Source of the DNA: Mycolicibacterium senegalense
Lineage (GTDB): Bacteria; Actinomycetota; Actinomycetes; Mycobacteriales; Mycobacteriaceae
Reading direction: 5' to 3'
Assembly (NCBI RefSeq): GCF_019645875.1
Contig: NZ_CP081000.1
Coordinates: forward strand, 2,356,001-2,420,000
DNA: 64,000 nt
Below are positions 53,456 through 63,163 of the stretch, piece after piece. A program made the position numbers and the translations under genes. A model generated the notes under the pieces. The model was not told the DNA's origin, searched no databases, and worked only from the letters and a program-made list of their open reading frames with translations. Positions within the stretch are counted from its first letter, which is position 1. Each line of letters opens with the position of its first letter.

Positions 53456-53998
53456 TCACATGGCGGCGACGTCGTGCGCGTGGTGGACGATGTCGTGCAG
53501 GTGGTAGATCGCGATCGTGGCCACGGTGAACTCGCTGCCGTTGCTGCGGAGCCCGCGCCGGGGCCAGGCGTCGGCCGCCACGTGGTCGTAGGTGTCGGCG
53601 ACGATGCTCGCCGCCTCGAACAGTTCGGTGGCGACGGTTCCCGGATCCTGCGCTCCGTAGTCGTCGGCGATCGCGGTGGCGTCCTGGTCCCAGTTGGGGA
53701 AATGCGGATCGTGCTCGGTCAGCATCAACTGCACGCGGTGCTCGAAGATCCGGTGCACGTCGCGGATGTGGCAGCCGTACTCCAGGATCGACCAGCGATC
53801 GGCCCGGGTCCGCACCGTCACCCCGGGACGATGCAGCCGGGGCACCCACAGGGCGGCATCGTCGCGGATCATGCCGGCGACCTCGCTGGGGCGTACCGCC
53901 GTGGGATCGAACCCGCACTCGGTGCAAGGACGCGACAGCACCCAGGTCCAGTCCTTGGTGTCGGGCTGCAGATCTTCCATGGCACCAGTGTCGGCCAC
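53456..53998 (-). CDS. DinB/YfiT-like metal-binding protein
   Basis: 180 aa from the GTG at 53998, or 174 aa from the ATG at 53980; neither start has a strong ribosome-binding site. The four-helix DinB fold is indicated by LEYGCHIRDVHRIFEHRVQLML (about 90-110) and the C-terminal HLHDIVHHAHDV, which can provide the three His of the metal site. In mycobacteria such proteins are often mycothiol-dependent enzymes. Ortholog of a conserved hypothetical near Rv2577. It ends 21 bases from the TetR operator and is a separate unit with the upstream peptidase. Confidence 0.7.
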   Translation of the reverse strand: MADTGAMEDLQPDTKDWTWVLSRPCTECGFDPTAVRPSEVAGMIRDDAALWVPRLHRPGVTVRTRADRWSILEYGCHIRDVHRIFEHRVQLMLTEHDPHFPNWDQDATAIADDYGAQDPGTVATELFEAASIVADTYDHVAADAWPRRGLRSNGSEFTVATIAIYHLHDIVHHAHDVAAM

Positions 53999-54001
53999 CG
54001 G

Positions 54002-55675
54002 TCAGCCGGACGACAACGCCGACCTGAGCACATCCAGCGGTAGTCCACCCAGATCGAGTGCACGACTGTGGAATTCTCGCAGTGACGATCCCCGGCGGAG
54101 GGTTTCGTCGCGGAGTTCGTGCCAGATCCGCTGGCCGATGGCGTACGACGGAGCCTGCCCCGGCCAGCCCAGGTAGCGATCCAACTCGAAGCGCAGGTTC
54201 TCCTCGGCCATCGCCGAATGTGAGGTCAGGAAGTTCCACGCCCGCTCGGCGTCCCACACCTCCCCGTCGGGGGCGGTCAGGCCGCAGTGCACACCGATGT
54301 CGATCACGACGCGGGCGGCGCGGAAACGTTGTGCGTCAAGCATTCCCATGCGGTCGCCGGCATCGTCGAGCCAGCCCAGCTCGGCCATGAGCCGCTCTGC
54401 GTACAGCGCCCAGCCCTCGCCGTGGCCGGACACCCAGCAGCCCAGCCGCCGCCACCGGTTGAGTTGGTCTGCCAGGGCCACCGCACGGCCGATCTGCAGA
54501 TGGTGACCGGGGACGCCCTCGTGGAACACCGTGGTGGTTTCCTGCCAGGTGTGGAACGCCTCGACGCCCGGCGGAACCGACCACCACATCCGTCCGGGCC
54601 GCGACCAGTCCTCCGACGGACCGGTGTAATAGATGCCGCCGGTGTGCGTCGGCGCGATCCGGCACTCCAAGGTGCGCAGTGGCCCGTCGATGTCGAAGTG
54701 GGTGCCGGCCAGGGATTCCACGGCGCGGTCGGACAGGTCCTGCATCCAGGCCTGCAACGCTTCGGTGCCGCGGACGATGTAGCGCGGCTCCTCGTCGAGG
54801 CGGCGCAGTGTCTCGGCGACCGTGGCACCCGGATAGAGCTCCTGGGCGATCGATTCCTGTTCGGCCACAACGGCGTCGAGTAGCCCCAACCCCCAGTCGT
54901 AGGCCTCGTCGAGGTCCACTGAGGTGCCCAGGAACAGCCGGGACATCAGCCTGTAGGCGTCGCGCCCGCAAGCATCGGATTGACGGGCGCGCGGCGCGAT
55001 CTCCTCGCGCAGCACATCGCCCAGTCGCCGGTAGGCGTCGGCGGTGGCATGGCTGCGCTGCCGCAACTCCGCCTGAAGGCGCCGATTGCCCGGCGCCGCG
55101 CCGGTGCCCATGCCAGCGAACAACTCCGCGATCTGCCGGGTCTGGGTCACCCCGCGGGTAACCTGACGCAGCGCCGGGGCGTGGCCGTGCTGCGACGCTT
55201 CGCGCAGCGCGGCGGCGTAGCCTTCCGCCCGCTCTGGCACTTTCGCCAATCGCGCGGCGATCAGCGCCCAATCGTCCTCGGTGTCGGTGGCCATCAGGTC
55301 GAATACGTCGCGCATGGTCTGCAACGGCGAGGCGATGACGTTGAGCTCACCCAGATCCAGGCCCGCGTCGTGTACCTCGACGATCGCGCCGAGCCGCTCA
55401 CGCATCGCGGCCACGGTGACCACGTCGACATCGTCGGCAGGCTCGGTTCCGTCGAGCTCCCGCAGTGTCGCCCGGGCGGCCTCGGCGCGTGCCGTCACTC
55501 CCTGCGGCGAGTAGTCGGTGACCTCGTCGTCATGGCCGGTGATGCCCAGTTCTGTTGCGGCACAGGGATCTAGCCGTGCGAAGGTGTCGAGGTAACGCTC
55601 GGCTACCGCGTCGACGGCGGTGGCGGCCCTAGCCAAGGTTGTTCGCGGCGAAGGTGTCGCACTTGTTCGGATCAC
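54002..55675 (-). CDS. DUF885 family putative metallopeptidase
   Basis: 557 aa from the GTG at 55675. DUF885 proteins carry the zinc peptidase motif HEGVPGHHLQ near residue 388, followed by HGEGWALYAERLMAELG; both are present. The family contains M32-like carboxypeptidases of unknown target. The start is uncertain: the GTG lies 47 bases inside the next gene's 3' end, while a TTG at 55636 would give a shorter overlap. No signal peptide is evident. The gene follows the YpfJ-like zinc protease on the same strand, and precedes the DinB-like gene by 3 bases. Confidence 0.8.
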   Translation of the reverse strand: MIRTSATPSPRTTLARAATAVDAVAERYLDTFARLDPCAATELGITGHDDEVTDYSPQGVTARAEAARATLRELDGTEPADDVDVVTVAAMRERLGAIVEVHDAGLDLGELNVIASPLQTMRDVFDLMATDTEDDWALIAARLAKVPERAEGYAAALREASQHGHAPALRQVTRGVTQTRQIAELFAGMGTGAAPGNRRLQAELRQRSHATADAYRRLGDVLREEIAPRARQSDACGRDAYRLMSRLFLGTSVDLDEAYDWGLGLLDAVVAEQESIAQELYPGATVAETLRRLDEEPRYIVRGTEALQAWMQDLSDRAVESLAGTHFDIDGPLRTLECRIAPTHTGGIYYTGPSEDWSRPGRMWWSVPPGVEAFHTWQETTTVFHEGVPGHHLQIGRAVALADQLNRWRRLGCWVSGHGEGWALYAERLMAELGWLDDAGDRMGMLDAQRFRAARVVIDIGVHCGLTAPDGEVWDAERAWNFLTSHSAMAEENLRFELDRYLGWPGQAPSYAIGQRIWHELRDETLRRGSSLREFHSRALDLGGLPLDVLRSALSSG

Positions 55676-56537
55676 CGGTCTGGTAGCCGATGGTGAACCA
55701 CTTCTGCCGTTGCTCGGAGGAACCGTGGGTCCAGGCTTCGGGGTTGACCCGGCCGGTGGCCTGCTTCTGGATGCGGTCGTCGCCCACCGAGGAGGCCGCC
55801 GACAGCGCGTCGGCGATGTCCTTGTCGCTCAGCGGTTCCAAGAACGGTACGTCGGTGCCTTCCTGCCGCGTGATCGACGCGTAATGCGCCCACACCCCGG
55901 CGTAGCAGTCGGCCTGGAGCTCGGTGCGCACCCCGGCGCCGGTGGCACCCTCGGGGTCGCGCTGGGCCCGGCCGAGAACACCCAGCAGGTCCTGCACGTG
56001 ATGGCCGAACTCGTGGGCGACCACGTACTCCTGCGCGAGCGGGCCACCGCTGGAACCGAACTGGTCGACGAGCACCTGGAAGAAGTCGGTGTCGAAGTAC
56101 GCCGTCTTGTCCACCGGGCAGTAGAACGGGCCGACGTCACTGGTGGCCGGACCGCATCCGGTCTGGACCTGACCCTTGAACAGTCGGACATGCGGGCGGG
56201 TGTATCCCTTGAGCAGTTGCTGCCAGACACCGTCCACGGAGTTGCCGGTGGCGACCACGCGGCACTCGACCTTGGAGTTGGCGTCGGCGCCGGTCTTGCA
56301 CTGGCTCAGGTCGAATCCTTCCGCTTCGGCACCGTTGACCGGAAGCTGCTGTTGCTGAGGCATCACGGTGCCGGGATCCACGCCCAGGAACATCGCGAGC
56401 ACCACGATCAACAGACCGCCGAGACCACCGCCGATCGCGATGCCGCGGCCGGGGCCGCGGCCACCACCGGAACTGGAAGTGGTGCTCGTGTCGATCTGCA
56501 TACCCTCGTTGAAGGTCATCCCGTCACTCCATCGCAT
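55629..56537 (-). CDS. YpfJ/KPN_00809-family neutral zinc metallopeptidase
   Basis: 302 aa, ortholog of Rv2575. The N-terminus MRWSDGMTFNEG fits the MRW start typical of the family; the inner ATG at 56519 is a possible alternative with GGAG upstream. One membrane segment (about 30-55, GGLGGLLIVVLAMFLGVDPG) anchors the protein with the catalytic domain outside. The zinc motif HEFGHHVQDLLG is near residue 168, and the Gln/Pro-rich stretch MPQQQQLPVN follows the membrane segment. Cysteines in the outer domain suggest disulfides. Function unknown. Confidence 0.87.
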   Translation of the reverse strand: MRWSDGMTFNEGMQIDTSTTSSSGGGRGPGRGIAIGGGLGGLLIVVLAMFLGVDPGTVMPQQQQLPVNGAEAEGFDLSQCKTGADANSKVECRVVATGNSVDGVWQQLLKGYTRPHVRLFKGQVQTGCGPATSDVGPFYCPVDKTAYFDTDFFQVLVDQFGSSGGPLAQEYVVAHEFGHHVQDLLGVLGRAQRDPEGATGAGVRTELQADCYAGVWAHYASITRQEGTDVPFLEPLSDKDIADALSAASSVGDDRIQKQATGRVNPEAWTHGSSEQRQKWFTIGYQTGDPNKCDTFAANNLG

Positions 56538-56581
56538 TCGCCGGTAGGTGCGTGCTCAACAGCCCGTTAAGCTTTTCACAC

Positions 56582-56587
56582 TACGAT
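56582..56587 (+). promoter_or_regulatory. -10 element of a leaderless transcript (esterase)
   Basis: TACGAT is followed by 6 bases and then the GTG start at 56594. This spacing is the pattern of a leaderless mRNA. Confidence 0.5.
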
Positions 56588-56593
56588 TCAGAC

Positions 56594-58069
56594 GTGTCCG
56601 TCGTTGCGGAACATTCGACCATCGCCCACACCTCGCTGGGGCGGTTACGTGGCACCCGTGAAGGCGGGGTCAGCGTGTGGCGAGGTGTCGAGTACGCCCA
56701 GCAGCCCATCGGCGCGTTGCGCTTCCTGGCGCCGCAGCCCGTGGTGCCCTGGACCGGGATCGTCGACGCCGTCGAGCACGGCCCGTTGCCGCCACAAGGC
56801 CGTTCGTTCGTCGGCGGAGGCCGGGACGATCCCAAGGTGCGTGACGAGGCTTGCCTGACTGTCACGGTGTGGTCGCCCGACACGGGCGGGTCGCTGCCGG
56901 TGATGGTGTGGATCCCCGGCGGCGCGTTCGTCTACGGCGCCGGGCAGTTGCAGCTGTACAACGGTTCGCGGTTGGCCGCCAACGGCGACGTCGTGGTCGT
57001 CAATGTCACGTATCGGCTCGGCGTGTTCGGCGGATTCGAACTCGGCGACCTGGGTGAGGGGTTCGACGACAACCTGTGCCTGCGTGACCAGATCGCCGCG
57101 TTGGAATGGGTGCGCGACAACATCGCCGCATTCGGCGGCGATCCCGAGCAGGTGACGGTGTTCGGCGAATCGGCCGGAGCCACATCGGTGTTGGCGCTGC
57201 TGGCCAGTCCGGCGGCGGACGGGTTGTTCGCCCGGGCGATCGCCCAGAGTCCGGCACTGCCTCTCATCGCCGACCGGGAAGACCGGGCCCGTCAGTCCCG
57301 GCGCTTCATGCACCTGCTCGGTGTCGGAGCCGAGCAACTCAAGGTGCTGCCGCAACGCCAGTTGCGCCGCGCCGCCGGCCAGCTGCAGCTCGAGAGTGCG
57401 CAGCACACACCGACGTTGGCCTACGGGCTGACCCACGGTGTCGACCTGCTACCGCTGCACCCGATCCAGGCGGCCCGCGCCGGGGCGGTGTCCCCCGTGC
57501 CGTTGATCATCGGCACCAACAGCCACGAGGCGTCGATGTTCGCCTGGGGTAAGCCGCCGATGTTGCCGACCACGTTGGCCGGGGCCGAGGACTATCTGCG
57601 CCGCCACGCCCCGCACGACCGCGATCGCATTCTGGCCGCCTATCCGGATTTCCCCCGCCGCCGCGCCTTGATCGCCTTCGGGTCCGACGTCATGTTCGGC
57701 GCACCGACCTGGTCGTTCGCCGACGCCTACAGCGCGCACGCGCCGACCCACGTGTACCGGTTCGACCACACCACCTGGACTTTGAAGGTGCTGGGCCTGG
57801 GCGCGACCCATGGCAGCGAGATCGTGCACATCCAGCACAGCTACGCCTCATACCTGGGGCGCAAGCTGCATCCGCTGGGGCGCCGGGTCCAGCCTTCGGT
57901 CGGGCGGCGGATGCAGCGCACCTGGCTGGATTTCGCCCGGGCCGAGGTCGCCGACTGGCCCGAGTATCACACCGAGCAGCGCCTGACCCGGGTGATCCGG
58001 TCCACCCGCGACGAGACCGTCGCCGATCCCGACGCGCTACGGCGTACGGCCTGGGAGGGGATCGGCTAG
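56594..58069 (+). CDS. type B carboxylesterase
   Basis: 491 aa from the GTG at 56594; a start at 56552 is also in frame but would lie before the -10. Carboxylesterase/lipase type B fold: GGAFVYGAGQLQLYNG (about 115-130), the oxyanion region, and nucleophile Ser193 in FGESAGATS. Glu in NSHEASMFAWG and the His of the THGSEIVHIQH stretch complete the triad. It has no signal peptide, so it is cytoplasmic. It is divergent from the zinc protease, and its own transcript ends next to the convergent SRPBCC gene. Confidence 0.88.
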   Translation: MSVVAEHSTIAHTSLGRLRGTREGGVSVWRGVEYAQQPIGALRFLAPQPVVPWTGIVDAVEHGPLPPQGRSFVGGGRDDPKVRDEACLTVTVWSPDTGGSLPVMVWIPGGAFVYGAGQLQLYNGSRLAANGDVVVVNVTYRLGVFGGFELGDLGEGFDDNLCLRDQIAALEWVRDNIAAFGGDPEQVTVFGESAGATSVLALLASPAADGLFARAIAQSPALPLIADREDRARQSRRFMHLLGVGAEQLKVLPQRQLRRAAGQLQLESAQHTPTLAYGLTHGVDLLPLHPIQAARAGAVSPVPLIIGTNSHEASMFAWGKPPMLPTTLAGAEDYLRRHAPHDRDRILAAYPDFPRRRALIAFGSDVMFGAPTWSFADAYSAHAPTHVYRFDHTTWTLKVLGLGATHGSEIVHIQHSYASYLGRKLHPLGRRVQPSVGRRMQRTWLDFARAEVADWPEYHTEQRLTRVIRSTRDETVADPDALRRTAWEGIG

Positions 58070-58073
58070 CGCC

Positions 58074-58577
58074 CTACTTGCCGAACCGCTCGTTGCTGTA
58101 GCGGCGCAGGTTGTAGAGGAACCGCTGGAACAGCCACGCCATCACCGGTTGGCCCATGGTCATTCCGAGCCGCCCGGCCAGCCCGCTGGGCTTCATGGCC
58201 ATCACCCAGGTCAGGTGGCAGCCGGTGGCCGTCTCCACCACGCGGTAGTCCTCGGCGAAAGCCGAGATCGCGTTCGAGGTGCTGGTGTTGAAGCGGAAAG
58301 CCATGTGGGTGAAGGGCTCCCAGGCCAGGAACTCCTCGTCGCCGACGATGTGGCCCCGCATGGTGACCGTGCGGGTGGTGCCTACGCCGCGTGGTTCGGG
58401 GCTGGTCCACTCCACATTGGTGATGACGGTGGCCCATTGCGGCCAGGAGGTTTCGTCGCTGAGCACCTCGAACAGCTGCTCGGGTGTGATGGCGAGGTCG
58501 ACGGTGCTGACGAAACGGAACGGCGCGCGGTCGATGAAGTCCAACTCGACGCGTTCGCACTGGTAGGTCCGGGCCAT
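58074..58577 (-). CDS. SRPBCC/polyketide cyclase-like protein (Rv2574 ortholog)
   Basis: 167 aa, same length as M. tuberculosis Rv2574. START-like fold with VDLAITPEQLFEVLSDETSWPQWATV at the N-terminus and TMRGHIVGDEEFLAWEPFTHMAFRF in the beta-sheet part. The hydrophobic cavity of SRPBCC proteins binds lipids or aromatic compounds. The C-terminus MTMGQPVMAWLFQRFLYNLRRYSNERFGK is basic. The ligand is unknown. It is 4 bases from the esterase stop on the opposite strand and is followed by panE on the same strand. Confidence 0.82.
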   Translation of the reverse strand: MARTYQCERVELDFIDRAPFRFVSTVDLAITPEQLFEVLSDETSWPQWATVITNVEWTSPEPRGVGTTRTVTMRGHIVGDEEFLAWEPFTHMAFRFNTSTSNAISAFAEDYRVVETATGCHLTWVMAMKPSGLAGRLGMTMGQPVMAWLFQRFLYNLRRYSNERFGK

Positions 58578-58613
58578 GGGTAGACACCCTAGGGCAAAGT
58601 GTCTAGTGACGGA

Positions 58614-59510
58614 TCAGCCCGGGCCGTCACCGGCCGCGGCCAGCAGCGGCACGATCACGTCGCTGATCGGGGTGGGCAGGCCGTGCGCGGCTGCCTTGCG
58701 GCGAATGACCCCGTTGCGGATATCCCATTCCAGCGGTCTGCCGGCCTGACGGTCGGTCAGCATCGAGGTGGTCAGGTCCTCAGGGGCGGCGGACAGCATG
58801 CCCACGATCTCGTCGACCACCTCGTCCCCCAGATCGGCGCCGTCGGCCCGGGCCACGGCCAGGCATTCGGTCAGATAGCGCCGCGCCAACGCCGCCACGT
58901 CAGCACGGCGGAACATGCCCGTCCGCCGGCCGGCCAACACCATGAACCCGACGACGGCATTGACCAGAAGCTTGCGCCAGGCCGCACTGCGGAAATCGGG
59001 ATCGTGCTCGACGGTGATCGCGGTGCCGTCGAGTGTGTCGGCCACGAGCGCGGCGGCCGGAGTGTCGGGCAACACCAGCCGGGCCTCACTGCGCAGCCGC
59101 ACCCAGCCGGCGGGCTGCATCTCCGAGGAGATCCATACCGCAGCGGGCACCACGTGGGACTCATCGGTGTAGCGGCTGACCGCACTCACGCGCTCGACTT
59201 GCTCAACGCCGTTCTGGAGTGCGCACACCACGGTTTTCTCGTCACACAGCCGATCGAGCCAGGGCGCTGCCTGGGCGTTTTGGGTGTCCTTGACCGCGAG
59301 GAAGACCACCCGTAGCGGGCCTTCGACACCGGCCGGATCGGTGTGCACCGGGCCGGGCATCCGGATCGGTTCGCCGTCGTCGGGCCGGACCTCGACCCCA
59401 TCACGGGGGGTGCGACCGCACAACAGCACCGGCCGGCCGGCGGCATGCACCAGTGCGGCGACGGTGGAACCGATGGCACCGGGGCCGATGACCGCGATGG
59501 GGGACGTCAT
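58614..59510 (-). CDS. panE: 2-dehydropantoate 2-reductase
   Basis: 298 aa, ortholog of Rv2573. The Rossmann motif [15 protein letters not shown] (about 6-20) binds NADPH, and NGVEQVERV (about 99-107) and [20 protein letters not shown] (about 172-191) with the catalytic Lys are family hallmarks. It reduces ketopantoate to pantoate in pantothenate synthesis. In mycobacteria other ketopantoate reductases exist, so this copy may be a paralog with its own substrate. It is divergent from aspS. Confidence 0.85.
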   Translation of the reverse strand: MTSPIAVIGPGAIGSTVAALVHAAGRPVLLCGRTPRDGVEVRPDDGEPIRMPGPVHTDPAGVEGPLRVVFLAVKDTQNAQAAPWLDRLCDEKTVVCALQNGVEQVERVSAVSRYTDESHVVPAAVWISSEMQPAGWVRLRSEARLVLPDTPAAALVADTLDGTAITVEHDPDFRSAAWRKLLVNAVVGFMVLAGRRTGMFRRADVAALARRYLTECLAVARADGADLGDEVVDEIVGMLSAAPEDLTTSMLTDRQAGRPLEWDIRNGVIRRKAAAHGLPTPISDVIVPLLAAAGDGPG

Positions 59511-59540
59511 GTCGCCAAGTTACCGGCGCAACCGACTCTC

Positions 59541-59546
59541 TAGACT
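59541..59546 (+). promoter_or_regulatory. candidate -10 element of aspS
   Basis: TAGACT fits TANNNT and lies 50 bases upstream of the aspS GTG. An 8-bp inverted repeat, AGACTGGT (59542-59549) and ACCAGTCT (59561-59568), overlaps it. Confidence 0.4.
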
Positions 59547-59595
59547 GGTCACTCGTCACCACCAGTCTTTATCGACTCAACATTCGGGAGTTTTC

Positions 59596-61371
59596 GTGCT
59601 GCGCAGTCATGCCGCCGGTTCATTGCGGGCCGCGGATGCCGGTCAAACGGTCACCTTGGCGGGATGGGTGGCGCGTCGCCGTGACCACGGTGGCGTCATC
59701 TTCATCGACCTGCGCGACGCGTCCGGCGTGTCGCAGGTGGTGTTCCGCGAAGGCGATGTGCTCGCCGCCGCGCACCGGCTGCGCGCCGAGTTCTGCATCG
59801 CCGTCACGGGCGTGGTCGAGGTCCGTCCCGAGGGCAACGAGAACCCCGACATCCCGACCGGCAAGATCGAGGTGAACGCCACCTCGCTGACCGTGCTGTC
59901 CGAGAGCGCTCCGTTGCCGTTCCAGCTCGACGAGACCGCGGGGGAGGAAGCCCGGCTCAAATACCGCTACCTGGACCTGCGCCGCGAGGGCCCGGGCAAC
60001 GCAATCCGGTTGCGCTCCAAGGTGAATGCGGCTGCCCGCTGCGTACTGGCCGAGCATGACTTCGTCGAGATCGAGACGCCGACGCTGACGCGGTCGACAC
60101 CCGAGGGGGCCCGCGACTTCCTGGTGCCCGCACGCCTGCAGCCCGGCTCGTTCTACGCGCTGCCACAGAGCCCGCAGCTGTTCAAGCAGCTGCTCATGGT
60201 GGCGGGCATGGAGCGCTACTACCAGATCGCGCGTTGCTACCGCGACGAGGATTTCCGCGCCGACCGCCAGCCCGAGTTCACCCAGCTGGACATGGAGCTC
60301 AGCTTCGTCGACGCCGACGATGTGATGGGAATCGCCGAGCAGGTGCTCAAGGCGGTCTGGTCGACCATCGGCTATGACCTGCCGCTGCCGTTGCCCCGCA
60401 TCAGCTACGAAGAGGCGATGCGCCGGTTCGGTTCCGACAAGCCCGACCTGCGATTCGAAGTCGAGCTCATCGAGTGCACCGACTACTTCAAGGACACCCC
60501 GTTCCGGGTGTTCCAGGCGCCATACGTGGGCGCGGTGGTGATGACCGGCGGGGCCTCTCAGCCGCGCCGCACCCTCGACGGCTGGCAGGAGTTCGCCAAG
60601 CAGCGCGGCCACAAAGGGCTGGCCTATGTGCTGATCGGGGAGGACGGCACGCTGGGCGGTCCCGTGGCCAAGAACCTCACCGACGCCGAGCGCGACGGGC
60701 TGGCCGCCCATGTCGGTGCCAAGCCCGGTGACTGCGTGTTCTTCGCGGCCGGCCCGGCCCGCACGGCGCGGGCACTGCTCGGCGCCACCCGCATCGAGAT
60801 CGCCAAGCGGCTGGACCTGATCGACCCGACCGCCTGGGCATTCACCTGGGTGGTGGACTTCCCGATGTTCGAGCCCGCCGACGTCGCGACGGCCTCGGGC
60901 GACGTGGCCGTGGGGTCGGGTGCCTGGACGGCCGTGCACCACGCGTTCACCGCGCCGAAGGTCGAATCGGAGGACACCTTCGACACGGACCCCGGCAGCG
61001 CCCTCTCCGATGCCTACGACATCGTCTGCAACGGCAACGAGATCGGCGGCGGCTCTATCCGTATCCACCGGCGCGACATCCAGGAGCGGGTGTTCGCGAT
61101 GATGGGCATCGACCACGCCGAGGCGCAGGACAAGTTCGGGTTCCTGTTGGACGCCTTCGCCTTCGGGGCCCCGCCGCACGGCGGCATCGCGTTCGGCTGG
61201 GACCGCATCACCGCGCTGCTGGCCGGAGTCGACTCGATCCGCGAGGTCATCGCGTTTCCCAAGTCCGGCGGCGGCGTCGACCCGCTGACCGATGCGCCTG
61301 CGCCGATCACCCCGCAACAGCGCAAGGAATCGGGAATAGACGCCAAGCCCGAGGAGCTCAAGAAGTCATGA
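59596..61371 (+). CDS. aspS: aspartyl-tRNA synthetase
   Basis: 591 aa from the GTG at 59596 (CGGGAG upstream), ortholog of Rv2572c. Class II synthetase with an N-terminal OB-fold anticodon domain (about 1-110), motif 2 [18 protein letters not shown] (about 220-237), a bacterial GAD insert around 285-420, and motif 3 [15 protein letters not shown] near 530. Mycobacterial AspRS can be non-discriminating and also charge tRNA-Asn, corrected by GatCAB; that property is family knowledge and is not visible here. The stop overlaps the following gene by 4 bp. Confidence 0.97.
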   Translation: MLRSHAAGSLRAADAGQTVTLAGWVARRRDHGGVIFIDLRDASGVSQVVFREGDVLAAAHRLRAEFCIAVTGVVEVRPEGNENPDIPTGKIEVNATSLTVLSESAPLPFQLDETAGEEARLKYRYLDLRREGPGNAIRLRSKVNAAARCVLAEHDFVEIETPTLTRSTPEGARDFLVPARLQPGSFYALPQSPQLFKQLLMVAGMERYYQIARCYRDEDFRADRQPEFTQLDMELSFVDADDVMGIAEQVLKAVWSTIGYDLPLPLPRISYEEAMRRFGSDKPDLRFEVELIECTDYFKDTPFRVFQAPYVGAVVMTGGASQPRRTLDGWQEFAKQRGHKGLAYVLIGEDGTLGGPVAKNLTDAERDGLAAHVGAKPGDCVFFAAGPARTARALLGATRIEIAKRLDLIDPTAWAFTWVVDFPMFEPADVATASGDVAVGSGAWTAVHHAFTAPKVESEDTFDTDPGSALSDAYDIVCNGNEIGGGSIRIHRRDIQERVFAMMGIDHAEAQDKFGFLLDAFAFGAPPHGGIAFGWDRITALLAGVDSIREVIAFPKSGGGVDPLTDAPAPITPQQRKESGIDAKPEELKKS

Positions 61372-61829
61372 CCGACATCGATCCTGATTTCGACAAGAGC
61401 GAACTGGTCGCCGACACGGCGGCGCTCGATGACTTCAATCGCAACGTGGTCGCGGAGTTCCGGGCCAACGGCGGCAAGGTGGGCGGTCCGTTCGAGGGCG
61501 GCACGCTGTTGCTGCTGCACACCACGGGAGCCAAGTCGGGCCAGCCGCGGCTGTCCCCGCTGGCGTACCTGGACGTCGACGGCAAGATCCTGATCGTCGG
61601 TTCCTACGCCGGCGCGCCCAAGGACCCGGCGTGGGTGCACAACCTGCGGGCCAACCCGAAGGCCCGCATCGAGGTCGGGACCGACGCCTACGACGTGACG
61701 GCCCGGGAACTGCCCGCCGACGAGCGCGACGCGACGTACCCCAAGATCGTCGAGCGGGCCCCGGTCTTCGCCGAGTACCAGGCCAAGACCACCCGCGCCA
61801 TCCCGCTGTTCGAACTGGTCCGCGCCTAG
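61368..61829 (+). CDS. deazaflavin (F420)-dependent nitroreductase family protein
   Basis: 153 aa, ATG overlapping the aspS stop by 4 bp. The split-barrel DDN/Rv1558-like fold is indicated by [25 protein letters not shown] (about 44-68) and [23 protein letters not shown] (about 82-104), which line the F420 pocket. Ddn activates pretomanid in M. tuberculosis; related enzymes act as quinone reductases. Cotranscription with aspS is likely because of the overlap. The cofactor assignment rests on family membership. Confidence 0.88.
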   Translation: MTDIDPDFDKSELVADTAALDDFNRNVVAEFRANGGKVGGPFEGGTLLLLHTTGAKSGQPRLSPLAYLDVDGKILIVGSYAGAPKDPAWVHNLRANPKARIEVGTDAYDVTARELPADERDATYPKIVERAPVFAEYQAKTTRAIPLFELVRA

Positions 61830-61848
61830 CCGGCCTTCAGCGCGTCAT

Positions 61849-61877
61849 TGTCCCGCACGTCATCTGTCCCGCACGTC
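61849..61877 (+). repeat. two direct copies of a 13-bp unit
   Basis: TGTCCCGCACGTC occurs at 61849-61861 and 61865-61877, a 16-base period. The next 16 bases start a degenerate third unit and run into the inverted repeat at 61876. Confidence 0.6.
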
Positions 61878-61933
61878 GTTTGTCACGCTGGAGTGGCAGT
61901 GGTGCTCGAGCGCCACTCCAGCGTGACAAACGA
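61876..61933. terminator. perfect 22-bp hairpin between converging genes
   Basis: A perfect 22-bp stem lies at 61876-61897 and 61912-61933, beginning TCGTTTGTCACGC, with a 14-base loop. It is centred between the Ddn-like stop (61829) and the thiolase stop (61939), so it is placed as a bidirectional terminator. It has no U-run. The length is exceptional for a terminator and may mark a repeat element. Confidence 0.6.
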
Positions 61934-61938
61934 GGTAT

Positions 61939-63123
61939 TTACAGCCGCTCGATGATGGTGGCGTTGGCCATGCCGCCGCCCTCACACATCGTCTGCAGGC
62001 CGTAGCGCCCGCCGCGCTGCTGCAGGGCGTTGACCAGGGTGGTCATGATGCGCGCCCCGCTGGCGCCCAGCGGGTGCCCGATCGCGATCGCCCCGCCGTT
62101 GACGTTCGTCTTGCCCAGATCGGCACCGACATCGTGCGCCCAGGTCAGCACTACCGGGGCGAACGCCTCGTTGACCTCGAACAGGTCGATGTCGGCCAGC
62201 GTCAAACCCGCACGCGTCAACACCTTCTCGGTGGCCGGGATGACACCGGTCAGCATGTAGAGCGGGTCGGACCCGACGACGGTGGTGGTGTGGATGCGCG
62301 CCAGCGGTTTCAGGCCGAGCTTCTTGGCCGTCGCTCCGCTGGTGATCATCACCGCCGCGCTGCCGTCGGACAGCGGTGACGAGTTGCCCGGGGTGATCTC
62401 CCAGTTGATCTGCGGGAAGCGGGCCGCATACGCCTCGTTGTAGAAAGCCGGCCTGAGCCCGGACAAGGTCTCCACAGTGGTTCCCGGGCGGATGATCTCG
62501 TCGGTGCTCAGTCCGGCGATCGGTGCGAGCTCGGCGTCGAACAGGCCTTCCTTGGTGGCCCGCGCGGCCTTCTCGTGGCTGCCTGCGGAGAACTCGTCGA
62601 GCTGTGCCCGGGAGAAGCCCCATTTCGCCGCGATCAGCTCAGCGCTGATCCCTTGCGGTACCAGGCCTTCGGAGTAGCGCTCGGCGAAGGCCAGGCCGAA
62701 CGGGTCGCTGCCCGGCAACACCGAACTGCCCATCGGCACTCGGGACATCGATTCCACGCCCGCGGCGATCACGATGTCGTAGGCGCCGGCCAGCACACCC
62801 TGGGCGGCGAAGCTGATCGCCTGCTGGCTGCTGCCGCACTGGCGGTCGACGGTGGTCCCGGGGACGGTTTCGGGGAAGCCCGCGCCGAGCAGGGCGTTGC
62901 GGGCGATGTTGACGGCTTGATCGCCGACCTGGGTGACGGCCCCGGCGATGACGTCGTCGACGAGTACCGGGTCGACGCCGGTGCGGGCGGTCAGCTCCCG
63001 CAGGCTGTGGGCCAGAAGGTCCGCCGGCAGGACGCCGTGCAGTGCGCCGTTGGCCTTGCCCTTGCCGATCGGGGTCCGGACCGCTCCGACGATGACTGCG
63101 TCGCGGTCTGCATATCCGGTCAT
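61939..63123 (-). CDS. acetyl-CoA acetyltransferase (thiolase)
   Basis: 394 aa, ATG at 63123 with CAGGAGG 6 bases upstream. Thiolase with nucleophile Cys96 in DRQCGSSQQA, His in NVNGGAIAIGHPLGASGAR, and the second Cys in TMCEGGGMANA. It carries out thiolytic cleavage or condensation of acyl-CoAs. It is the only gene controlled on the left of the HxlR operator. Several fadA genes exist in mycobacteria, so the exact substrate is open; the DRQCGSSQ sequence fits the FadA5/FadA6 type. Confidence 0.92.
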   Translation of the reverse strand: MTGYADRDAVIVGAVRTPIGKGKANGALHGVLPADLLAHSLRELTARTGVDPVLVDDVIAGAVTQVGDQAVNIARNALLGAGFPETVPGTTVDRQCGSSQQAISFAAQGVLAGAYDIVIAAGVESMSRVPMGSSVLPGSDPFGLAFAERYSEGLVPQGISAELIAAKWGFSRAQLDEFSAGSHEKAARATKEGLFDAELAPIAGLSTDEIIRPGTTVETLSGLRPAFYNEAYAARFPQINWEITPGNSSPLSDGSAAVMITSGATAKKLGLKPLARIHTTTVVGSDPLYMLTGVIPATEKVLTRAGLTLADIDLFEVNEAFAPVVLTWAHDVGADLGKTNVNGGAIAIGHPLGASGARIMTTLVNALQQRGGRYGLQTMCEGGGMANATIIERL

Positions 63124-63163
63124 TCCGTGCCTCCTGATGCTCCACGCTGAGTATTGTTATGGC

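Noticed and set aside
59511..59595. T-box riboswitch upstream of aspS
   Set aside because: The leader is only about 45-50 bases and lacks a specifier loop and the T-box sequence.
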